DNA of 64,000 nucleotides. Origin: Liolophura sinensis. Lineage: Eukaryota; Mollusca; Polyplacophora; Chitonida; Chitonidae. Numbering within the stretch: the stretch's first letter is position 1; every line of letters starts with the position of its first letter. Location: positions 25,781,385 to 25,845,384 of the forward strand of contig NC_088295.1 of NCBI RefSeq assembly GCF_032854445.1, given 5' to 3'. A program made the position numbers and the translations under genes. The notes under the pieces were generated by a model. The model did no database searches. It worked only from the letters and a program-made list of their open reading frames with translations, and was not told the DNA's origin. This document shows positions 1-12,400 of the stretch, one piece after another.

Positions 1-277
1 TCCATTAATGAATATTAATGTACTTAATTATGGTAATAAAAGTTAATACTACAACTTTTTACCCACAACCCGGCACTGCATCAAAGTAGCACGTCGAATA
101 ACAAATGAACTATCATAAAAGAATTGAGAGTGTATTTTTCTTCTTGAAGTCAAGAAAATACAAGCAAAACTGAATTAGTGTGAATGGAAGGTCTGCTGCA
201 CTCGCTAACTGTGTTCATTATCTGTTTAATGCCCATGGGCCCATTAACACATCTCCAAAGCATTTCCCTCTCCTCAC

Positions 278-418
278 CTCTTCCTTTTTCGCTCCTTCCT
301 CTTCTTTTTCTTGTTCCTGTTCAGCTTTCATGGCCTTGGTGAGACGGGCGATAAGCTGTGAGCGCAATCCTCGAGAACTCAGGCTCCTACACTCCAGTTC
401 ACGTCGTAAATCTACCAG
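278..418 (-). CDS. CCAR1: CCAR1 exon: SAP domain
   Basis: This 141-nt exon lies between TCCCTGTAG and GTGAGG. It encodes LVDLRRELECRSLSSRGLRS followed by QLIARLTKAM, a clear SAP domain (a short helix-turn-helix DNA-binding fold), then a Glu/Lys-rich tail. It is the last CCAR1 exon in the window; positions 1-277 show no further coding sequence. Confidence 0.94.
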
Positions 419-3400
419 CTACAGGGACAAAGTAAAGGATCAATCAAATCAGTTTAAAAATTCTGAAAAAAACAACACAAAAAAATCTTTCTACACTGCC
501 TGATCATCCCTCACTCAATAATTAACAATTTCCTGTCAATGCCAAAAAATGGTGCAAATTTTATGCTCTGTGGAGCTCAGCCACAGGGCATCTGCATTCC
601 ATCAAAAATCAATGTTCTGACTGGCCACGCTAACACCATTACAGCCTAAACATTTAGCAGATCCAGTACCCCATCCATCTCTTATTAACTAGTGCACTAA
701 ATGTCCTCCCTATGTGTACAGGAATATAATGTCAGGTTAAACTTCCTGAGCTTGCTTGATTTGTTGCTGTTTTAGGGAGATGCATGTATATAACATAAAC
801 TAAGCATCTCATGTGAACCAACAAGAGCAACCTTAATTAAGGGTAATTCACAAACATAAATGCATTTCACATTCTGGTTAGCTCAAATTTTACATTCCAG
901 ACACAACATCGGTTTAGTTTTTACATTTTGGATTTTTTTTCTTTGCTAATTTGAAACAAGGTGACATGATATTATCAAGCAGCTTGCAGAATGATACACT
1001 GTTTTAAACTGACACAGTCTACATGTCTGCAATGATAATAATGAAGAAGTAAAGTTTCACTTTTAAACAAGATCCTCTCCATGCACAATCTTTATTAAGT
1101 GAATAACAAGATTTATGTCATATAAAACAAACAGTATACAAAGGAAATAAAAGAATAATAGCAGCCAATAAGTTGTGTTGTAACTGCTTTGTCATGTCAT
1201 AACTTACATGTGGTTACAAGCAAACAACATAACTGACTACCTGTAAGTATCTAAATATTTCACTGTATATTACTTATTTTACTGAAACAAGAGTTCTTGT
1301 TTTTCTTTTTTTATAAAGATCCAAACATGAGGATCAAAAGCCTGTGCAGAGTTCATACATCTTACACATCTCAAATTTCAATGCTTTTTCAGGGCTATTC
1401 CAGTCTCAAAATTCACATTTTCCAAGCTATGTGGAAAAAATATTTTGCTCTTATACAAGCTAGAAGCAACGTACCCAGCACACCATTAAGCAATTTTGAA
1501 GAGGTTGGAAATCAAATTTCCTGAGGAAACCGTCAGCATACCGGTACTATAACCTATAGTTCAGATTGGCTCTAAAGACTCAATTCCAAGACTTTCCCAA
1601 CTACAAAAAGGATGCCTGATTTTCCAGGCTTTCCAAGGCATGGAAAAGACAATTTCAAATTCCCGGTTATCAAGGCCTCATATAAACCCTGTTACGTGAA
1701 CAGTCACAGTCAACGGACGACAAATTCCTTTCACAACAGGCATAAACAAATACAGGTTAAAATTGACTACATGTACCTCACAATACTGAGGAACAGGTGT
1801 AAATGGACTCAAAACTTGAAAAAAAACAGTGGAAATGATATTCACTTTATACCTTAATTCCTCAACCTTTTCACATATGTAAGAGCTACTTTCAGTTCAA
1901 TTTATGCACATTTTTAAGTTGATTTTGGAGACAAAACTATATTGGTTAGATTGGCCAATTTCAGGGCCTCACAAAAGGTGGAATTTTATCAACCTACACA
2001 GAATAATGCCTTCACAATATGTCTGAATAAAAACCTTGCAAACATGCCAAAAAGTTGAAGAACTACAGTACTCCGATTCCCACTAAGCAGTTTAACAAAG
2101 CCGACTCAAAGAGAAGCATACATGTATCGCCACTGCATGACATTACTAACTTACCCCTGCTGAACAGGCATGGCAGGTTAGAGGCTTGCAACATGTGATC
2201 AGTTATATCAGTTTGCATTACCTTCATGCTGCGAGGATCAAGCTCAGAAAAGTGAGTGGGATCAGTATGTTCTGAGTCGTCCATAGCTTCGCTCTCTTCA
2301 TCCTCCTAGAACAGGGTGATACGCAAGAAAACAACATCTGACTTCACAGTCGTCATGAGATGCTCACTTCAAAAACAGCAATGTTACATTTACTGTCCCC
2401 CCCCCCTCAACATTACAATTTTGAGCATTAAAACTAGAATAAATGAAAACATTAAGGAAGTTGGCGTAAAAAAAAAAAAAAAAAAAAAATGGGATAAACT
2501 GATGATAAAAAAAATTGTTATCTTTAAATGTGATAGAAATATTCTGCATTCAGTCCACACTGAAATTGGTAAACTGGGAAAGAGAAAGGTTCCCTAGACA
2601 GACAACAATGTACATGATGACCTGAAAACAAAACAAATCTGGTGCTCGTCAATGTCTGTTTGCTCATTAAGCGTTAAGTAAATGTAAAAACCCGTCCCCG
2701 AGGACCCTTAGTGATGAAGCTAGTTAACCCCCGTGAGGACCATAGCTGCTGTGTTATGTGCACCCAATAGGCCATCTTGCTGCTTTTGATCTTTAGTTAG
2801 GGATTACAAGTATGATGTCCAGGGTCCGAGAGTTAAAGGACTGGGTGGGGGGGAGGGAAGAAAAAGGGATGGTCATAGGGCCAAGACTGTAAACAATAAA
2901 AGAGAGAAAAAATAAACCAAAAGTATGCAGTGCCTGTGAGACTGCCTCCATTCCATCTTCTGGGCTCAGCTTGGAGCGCAGGTGCTTTTTATACGCAGCC
3001 TGCAGAGCCTCCCACTCCAGCTGTGTTGGGGTACAACTCCAAACGTCTGGTAAGAAAACCACAACAGTTTCTACACGAGCAGGGACCACCCGGCCTTTGT
3101 GGGTCTCTTCAGCACGCAGGTAGCGGATCTCTGCAAACCGATACCTGAAGAGTGATTGGGGTTAACAATTACTACATATCCCGAGCACGAGGGGCCTACT
3201 CTCAATGCTAAACAACACTGCTACAGCTAGGCTGATAGTCAGCCATACTCACATTGTCTCACAGTCTTTACTAGTCCCCACTGATTTCTGACAACTGACT
3301 ATTCTCACAAAACCTTGTATTACAATGTACACGTGCCCTCTGTTACCTAGCATGCAGCTGGCAAGCCTATAACGGAACAGGCAAAAGGCTCTGGGCACAA

Positions 3401-6400
3401 CAACAAACATGACTCTCCGTCGCCTGACTTGCTGAGTGATCTTCTGTTTTATATGTAAACATTACAATTACACATGGAGAAAATTGGTGCAACAGAAGAA
3501 GAATTTTGCATGCAAGTCAGGAAATAGAAAGTTAATCAGTCATAACACCATGTGTATGTTGTTGCTGTACTCAGGACTTTTTAGCTGTTGTGCTACCAGA
3601 CTGTCGGCTGGGCGCCATGCCAGTAACGCAAGACAAACACAATTTTAGCAGACTAACCCCTGAGAGATTAATATGCTTCCCACTTTAACAGGATTTCACT
3701 TGTGTTCCCAAAGTACATGTAGTTTCCTCACAGAAATTATATCATAGCTTTATCTAGCAGGACAGGTTAGAATATCTATTAATCTCACAATTAAAAAGAG
3801 TGACTTAAAGGAATGTATAAATGTTTTGCACCTCAAAAATTTCTGCAGTCTCAAATAAAGAAATAAGTTTCAGATGTACATATAAATAACTGGTGTAGCC
3901 TATAACTCAGGTAAATGTCTGAAGTGAAGGCAACTAGATTATTGGAAGGAGAAAAGAAACACTTCAGCTGATGGGGAATCTTCACATATCACCAGAACTC
4001 TGATAAACCTTCTTACATTAAACAACAGCAAGTGGGGGGGGGGGCTTACTTTTGTGAAAACTTTCAGAATCTCAATGTACCAAATCTTAATGAAAATGTA
4101 CATGAACAGCTCACCATAACTAATTACACGTGCATGTACTATTACATACAGGCTTCATTTAACTGTTCTTAAAAACTTAATGAATGAAGGTTAAATTTTT
4201 ACATTTTTTTTTCTTACAAAATTATTTTGACACCACTGTCAAATTTTTGTTTCTTTTACTTTTTTTTTTTCATATAAATGGCTATCTACATTTGGCTTTA
4301 GTTTCCCTTTTCCTCACATTAGCTCTGCTTAAATTTATATATAAGAATCTTGCAAAATTTGATGTACATTGCACATGCTTTAATTCCATGTACATGACAT
4401 CAAAAATGGATTAATTGACATGGTACAAATACTGGCATATTCAGGTATCAGGTTGACACAAACATGGCATGCAGGTTAATAATGATTATTGATGTAATAT
4501 CCAGCACAAGATAAAACTTCACATTTAATATTATTTTCAATAACAAGGATCTTAACTGATATCAGTGTGTGGACAGATGTATGCTTATGTGCAGTTAAAC
4601 ATTTGTAATAACTCTACATCGCACTACATAAGTTAACATCGCTTGTAAGATTTGTCTCCCTTTAGTACAATTGTTTACCAATATACATATAGTGATACAA
4701 CTAAATTAAAGGTGGAGAAAACACAAAAATGACATAAAGTTCAGATGAAAGAGTGCAAAAAGTTATTCCTAAATGTGGTCTTCAATATTTTTTTCTGATT
4801 TTTCCTTAAGGAGAGAAAGACACGTGAAAATAATTTTTGTATGGTGGGTATATATGACCACCTTTTGGTATTTATAGTCTTTGATAATGTCATAAATGAG
4901 GATGTAACACAGGTTTAATAAATATTTTTGCACCAGAATTTGTTCTTTTCAGCTAACAAATATATTAAACCTCAATTTGGATCATATTTATATTTTTCAT
5001 ATGTTCATAAATACTATCACAATTTAGGTTAAACGCATATGTTTCGATATAAACAACAAATTTACATTCAAATAAATTTATTAGACAAGCATCACATCCT
5101 TATTTAGAACATTATTATATAATGAATAAATACCAAATGTTGGTCCCAAATATCCACCATATAAAAATATCTTCAAAATACCTTTTTCTCTTGAAAAAAA
5201 AAAAAAAATCCCAAAAAATATTAAAGATCCATATTTGCAAATAAGTCTTGATGCTCTTTCATCTAATTCTGGCATCATTTTCATGTTTTTCCTCCTCCTG
5301 TTTCCAGAGGTCGTGCTTTATTAAAGAAATGAACATGTAACAAAAAATTCAAACATTTACAGTTTGAATGACTAAATATACATTTAACATCCAAAATGCA
5401 GATGCAGATGTCTTTTGTTTCTTTTTGCTTTCTGATTTGGTTTTTTTGTTTTTTTTTCTGGTTTCTTATTTTTATACTTCAGTTCTGTGATCCTTTCCAC
5501 ATCCACAAAAAATACAAGAATTTTTATGATGAAAAAATAATATTGTTTGTACCCAAAAACGTAGTTTGATTTAACGTCATCAGGTTGCTTTATCGGTGAA
5601 GGAAAGCATCAAATATTACATTTACATTTATATTTATTTTCAGTGAAAATGCTAAAAGAAAGAGCAATATTGAAAGTTTTATCAATTATTTTATCACAGT
5701 TTTTAATAAATATGTACCAACATAAGCATGGCTTTATTCTGTTTCACTCTACAAAAGGTTGAAAGAAATCATTTTGTAGATGTCACTATTTCCATAGGGT
5801 GAAACAACACAGAGAATTCAATCAGCCTTCTCTTTTTTTATCTTTAATAAAATAATGTAACTGAAATTGCATGTATTGTGCTTTCAGGACATTTTGAATA
5901 CGTCTACTGAAGTCTGTCTTCTGTGAACCATTTAGAAATTCATTTATCATGAGATGGAGTTCATCCACATCTCACATAAGTCATCTCAGAATTGGGCACT
6001 AAAATTCAATGGACACTCCTAGCTCTTCAACACCTTCAAAGGTAATTCATAAATCTCTAGCAGATTCAGTCTTGGAGGCTTTTCAACTCACTATATGCAC
6101 CAGTGAATTTGAAATCTCACAGGTTTATGGACACTGGATGTTGGAAATCAGGTGGTTCTGGAGCAAGATGCCTAGTACCAATCAAAGCTCTGTCAGGTAA
6201 TAGGTTGACATACCTGTGCAGATTTCTAATGCAGATAGTCCAGTCTTCAAGACAAAATCCCAAAATGTCACGAGAATGACTTTTAAAGGTGAGTTGAAGT
6301 ACCATCGAACAGAGTTCACACCTATGAGGTGAGTGTTTGTAAGAAGCCACGGATTCCAAGTTTCGGGGAATATTGGAATTTTTAAAAATGGCACACTGAG

Positions 6401-9400
6401 TCCATCTAGATGAACAAGTCTACCAGCTGTAGTTGCTACTGTAAGAGAGGACCCTTCATCTTCAGAATGAAATGTGCCCCTCGCCTTTCCAAACCTCTCC
6501 CCACTCTCAGCCCACCCCACACCCCATGCCAACAACTCACCACTTGGTGCATCCACTGAGGTCAATTCCTGTCAAGGCTTTTGTGGTTCTAATGGCTGTG
6601 TTGATCAGCACCCTCGGATCCTCCTCGGGATTCTGCCCGTCCACTGAAGGGGACCATGCCCCGCCGATAGCCATGGGCTCCCCCTTCCCCCTGAGACCCA
6701 CCAGGAATTGTATCAGGCGGGTGGGGTGCTGGAAATTCTCTCGGACTTCTGAGGGGTCATCAGCTAAGGAGCAAGAAGCATGGAACAGCTCCTCCATAGA
6801 CGGGCTGGCCAACAACATGACCTGAAACAGTCAGTGACACACTGAGTCATACTATCAATCAACATGGGTCTTAACTAGACTTACTGAATTAAAACATGTA
6901 TTTCATAATGAGTCACTTTCGCATTTCTGATGGCCGCCATTTTATTGGCGGTGAAAACCAGAAATTTCAAAGGCAACTGTCCGTGAATGGGTGCTAATTT
7001 GATCATGGCTGCTCTGTTGTGGCAAGTGTAGTGAGGCATATCCGGAAATGCCAATGTCACTTATACTGACAAGGATTACATAAAGATCACAGCTACTCTG
7101 TTGTGGCAAGTGTAGTGATGCATATCCGGAAATGCCAATGTCGCTTATACTGACAAGGATTACATAAAGATCACGGCTACTCTGTTGTGGCAAGTGTAGT
7201 GACACATATCCGGAAATGCCAATGTCGCTTATACTGACAAGGATTACATAAAGATCACGGCTGCCCCGTTGTGACAAGTGTAGTGACGCATATCCGGAAT
7301 GCCAATGTCGCTTATACGGACAAGGATTACATAAAGATCACAGCTACTCTGTTGTGGCAAGTGTAGTGACACATATCCGGAAATGCCAATGTCGCTTATA
7401 CTGACAAGGATTACATAAAGATCACGGCTGCCCTGTTGTGGCAAGTGTAGTGACGCATATCCGGAAATGCCAACGTCGCTTATACTGACAAGGATTACAT
7501 AAAGATCACGGCTGCTCTGTTTTTGATCGGTGCTTTATGGCTTACTCAAGAATATTTCACTTATTTGACAGCTGGCAGCATTTATGGTGGTAAAGACCTG
7601 GGCATGGCCCACAGCAATCCCACAACCATTCTCAGACGAGTGGGTGATCTTCTCAAGTAAAACAGCAGAGGATGTCAACAAGAGCTGGACTAGAACACGC
7701 AATGACCACATTGGTATGAAGCTCCTGATTCACTGTGCGTTAGATGCCTGCAGCTTGGACACTAGCTTACCTTGGCACTAAACTTGTGGTCAACATCTGC
7801 TGGTTCTGGCTGACTAGTCACAGATGACAGAGGCTCTACATCTTTATGCATAACATGAAAATTACAAGACTGCCCCAACTGAAAAGACCGGGCATGGGGG
7901 AAGGCCTCTGTCCATGTGAACGTGGTGTTGAAGAAATCGCTGGGAATGTACATATTGCTGTAACGTGATTTTATACTAATGACATTTGCCTCTCGCCTGA
8001 AATATAAGAAAAGCAAGGTGTAGACTGAAAGATCATATACTGATAAATGTCCACATGTAGTGAAAAGAGGATGACAGGATTTTTAATATATGGATCTGAA
8101 AAGATGACAAAATTTACTTACTCTACTTCAAAGCCTATTTCAAAACATCATTAATTTTAGTTTTTGCTTTGTACTGGACCATAAGTCACCCTAATCAAAC
8201 ACTTTAGTTACTGCATTTCCCTAAAATTTAACTTTTTTCAAGTGACATATTTTGCTTGTTTCTGACTGATTCAGCCACACAGTTACTACAGAAGGTTTTT
8301 TTTTTTTTTTTTTTTTTACAAAGATTGATCAGTTCTTAACACTTAAGTATGGCCATCAAGTACAAATTGAAGATTTCCTCTATTAATACACTAAATCTAC
8401 GTGCATATATGAACAATGAGCACTCTAAATTGGTGATAAATGTTTGAATAACATTACACTCCCTTACTCACATGTCAAAGGAAAGTTTGGGGATCTGGGT
8501 CACATATCTGGTGCAGCGCGTACAGGTCGTCTGCGTAAGGGACTGCGAGGGCGGACAGGCGGGGAGGCGCGTCGTCCAGGGGGGGGAACGTGACCTCTTC
8601 CTAACCTGGCGTAAACGATCACGTCTCTCCACGGTCTCGTTCTCTCTCTCTATCACGATCTTTGTCACGATCATATCTCATCATTGCTCAGCGCGCCTGG
8701 CTGGGAGGTTACTCTTGTTCCTGTTACGCAAAAGTAGAAAACAATGTTTTTATTTATCTTCTACTCAATAGCAGATTTAAATATCTACATGACTTCCATA
8801 CTTAAGAACTTTTTTGGTGGAGGATACCAGAGTGCAGAGCAAAACCCACTAAACTCTGGCAAGTTTCTGACGAACTTTTCCACTTTGACACATGGATATG
8901 CCCACCATGTTAGTGAAAGTCAAGAGGTTTCCTACTAACATTAGATTGCACAAACAGCCACAAAAGTGTTGTTGACTGCTTAAGTCACCAAATGGCTCAC
9001 AAGCAGCAAGAGTGAAGAAATCTACAAATACCCTATCCAAGGAACAGGTTTGAAGCCACACCTCATTAATCCTAGTGGTTGATAGACAAGCGTCTTTTTA
9101 ACTACACCACTGCGATCCCAGCAGCAGTTCAAAATATTTGCTGAAAAGAACAGCAATGACTGATCTAGTTATGGCTTGATGATCACATAGTTCTTATTAC
9201 TTACTTCTGATCACACCGTCTTATTACTGAACTGCTGATAGAACCTCATTTAACAAACTCAAGAATGCCCAAAACTGATTACCTTAAAGATAACCACCAC
9301 AGTGTTAGTCTGTAACCAATAAACCAGTCTTTTAATAAAGTTACCACCACAAAATAAACAGCTATTTTTGAATAGTCTAGAATTACCATTTTCATCCCAC

Positions 9401-12400
9401 CTAAGACATAGCCTACATAGAGAGCCAAGTCAATCAATATACCCAAACATATGGATTGATGTTTTATAGAATACTTCTCCACAGATAATAGTACCTTTCA
9501 CACACACAGGTGCTACTATCTGCCTGAAACACTGCATCAAATAAATTTAAGAACTTGCAATCTGCACAATGTTTTCAAATTGATTCGTTAACTTCTGAAT
9601 GTCCCTTAATAGGGACACGTTAGCATACCTGGGCCCTGTTGACTGGCTGAGCTATGATCTGTGACTGCTGTAGTGGTACCCCTCCCTGACCACCTATGCC
9701 TCTGCCATCGCTCCTATGCCTCCACCCAGCCCTCCCATGGGACCAGGTCCCATTAGGCCAGCCATGCCTATGGGGGGAGGGGCTGTGACAGCACCATGTC
9801 CTGTTGGGTAGTGACCCCTTCAATCCACCTATGCACCTGCAGGGCCCTGAGCATTGACTGAAGGCTAGATGGAAAGGAGTAAAAAGTGACAAAAATTTAG
9901 CAAACTTGAAATAACAAATTACATTTTCTGGTTGAAAACTTGCGAGTTGATGCCATTAAACTAAAGACCAACATACATGCACTATGATGTATTAATAACA
10001 CCAGCGCGGAATCACGGTTTTCCCTTTTCTGATATAACAGCCAAGTAGAGTATCAATTCGTAAAGGTCTCTGAAGCTAACATCAACTGATTCCTCGAACC
10101 ATTAGCTGAAAACAAATATGCCAATCCTGCCTTGATGTTTTACCTGATTTGGAAGGACTTGGATTCTGGCTGCATTCCATTTGAATGGCATAGTTGGATT
10201 GTAGGTCGCCTCCACAAGAACTCTCTCCCCTACTTTAGGCATGGAGCCTTTCACACAGCTGAAAACAGTAGGAAAACATGAAAAATGTCTACAGGTTATG
10301 TAGTCAGCGCAAAATGGTCAAAATCGGCAGTAAAAAAAATATTTAATGGTTGCCCAAAATATTATCTGAACAAAATCTTTGTATAGAGCCAGGGCCTCCG
10401 TGGCCCAGTTGGTTAGCGTGCTAGTGCAGCGTAATGACCCAGGAGTCTCTCACCAATGCGGTTGCTGTGAGTTCAAGTCCAGCTCATGCTGGCTTTCTCT
10501 CCGGTCGTACGTGGGAAGGTCTGCCAGCAACCTGCGGATGGTCGTGGGTTTCCCACAGGCTGTGCCCGGTTTCCACCCACCATAATGCTGGCCGCCGTCA
10601 TATAAGTGAAATATTCTTGAGTAAGGCGTAAAACACCAATCAAATAAATAAATAAATAAATTGTATTAAGCCTTGGTGATTACTGAACTGTACTTTATCA
10701 CAAAATTTAATACAAAGGCCTTGAAAACAATTTAGAAATCAGTTTAAAAATGTTCTTGTTAGAGCAAGCTTGTTCTGTGAATTTCAATTTGATGACAAAA
10801 CTCGCTCACAACACAATTGCACGCTTCCTTGAAGTGCTTGTATTTGCAAACATCTCCTTTCCAAATGACAATATATGTGTAAAGTACAACAAGTAATTTG
10901 AACACTGTTTGAGGGCAGTTTTGTTACCTTTTCTGGAAGAATACATCCTCATCCACAAAGCCAAAGTTTTCGTGAAGTTTCGTGATTGTCCCTGTGAAGA
11001 CCCTCTGTTTGGGGTGATGTTGTTGTTGCTGCTGCTGTTGGTTTGGCCTGAGGTTGGGGTAACTCACCGGAGGGACAGCATTTGTCCCTAATGAGGTGGG
11101 GATGGCTATCCCTGGCTGAGGTATTACGGTATTACCATGTTGTATTTGACCCTGCTGAAAAACAGATCAGAGAGTATTCAAGTAATACTTGCTTTAAATA
11201 TTCATTTCAGGTTGAGCAGTACGTGTGCAAATTCAACTTGACATCACATCTGACACATGATCAACTCTAGGTTCATGTGCAGGACAACTGTATGATCTGC
11301 CATATATGGTAAGATTATAAAAGAAACTTGTTCACTGCTCAAACAGTTTTGCTACACGATGATATTTCTAAAAAACTTGCTGCACTATGTAGTTGACAGA
11401 GAACAAATTGCATTTTGTTACCAGTATTTTGTAACCAGCAACTTATAGAGTATGTGTAAAATAAAACCACTTTATCAAAATAACACCTATGTTGTATGCA
11501 GGTCAAATGATGTTGAAATATTTAAAATTTAAAGTTTGTATCTATTTATTTATCTATTTGATTGGTGTTTTATGCCATACTCAAGAATATTTCACTTATA
11601 CGACAGCGGCCAGTTTTATGATGGGAGGAAACCGGGCAGCCCGAGGGAGAAAGTTTGTATCTATGATTTTCCTTTAACAGGTGTTTAAAAGCTGAAGGCA
11701 TTGCTGACTCAACTTTTCACTCACCTGGGCCTGTTGGATGGCTACAGCTGCTAACTGTTGGGCCGCAGCGAACTGTGGCTGTGGCATGCCTGGAGCAGAG
11801 CCAGCCACAGTATACACCGTGGGTCCAGGGCCTGCCACCCCTTGCTGATGGGGGAGAAGAGGGCCCCCAGGGACCTGAGCTTGACCTAGGTTAGGACCAC
11901 CCAACCCTCCTGCCCCTGACACATTGATGAACTCTGGAACAAAAATAAAATAGGGTCATATTGTATATACTTTGTCTTGGAGTGGTATGACTAAAACTCT
12001 ACTCATCTAAATTTCTACCTTTCAAGCCACCAGCTGGCACATGGATGGAGGGCAGAGTTTAAAACATAGTGCATCTTGGCTTTTGACATATGCTGAAATT
12101 TCAATGACTATGATTACTATTAAAAGACGCCTTACCAATACAGCATTTGACATTTCTGCAAGCTCAATGACTTTATGAATCCATGCAAACTAAACATTGG
12201 AACAATTTTAAATTGTGACTGAGGTAAGTAAAATTTTCCTGCTAGACTAATACACAGATAACTGGCCAGGGCTCAATGTACTACATGAAGCAGAGGTCTG
12301 TTGGACTAGACTGTGTACATTAGTGAAATAAGTCCATGTAACTCAAGCTACATAATCAGGAAAATACAGCCTACAAGAATAATTTAGCCATATACATACA

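Noticed and set aside
6942-7444. Minus-strand reading frames with repeated DLYVILVSISDIGISGY
   Set aside because: They exist only because the 84-bp tandem unit is a multiple of three; they lie in a CCAR1 intron and resemble no protein.
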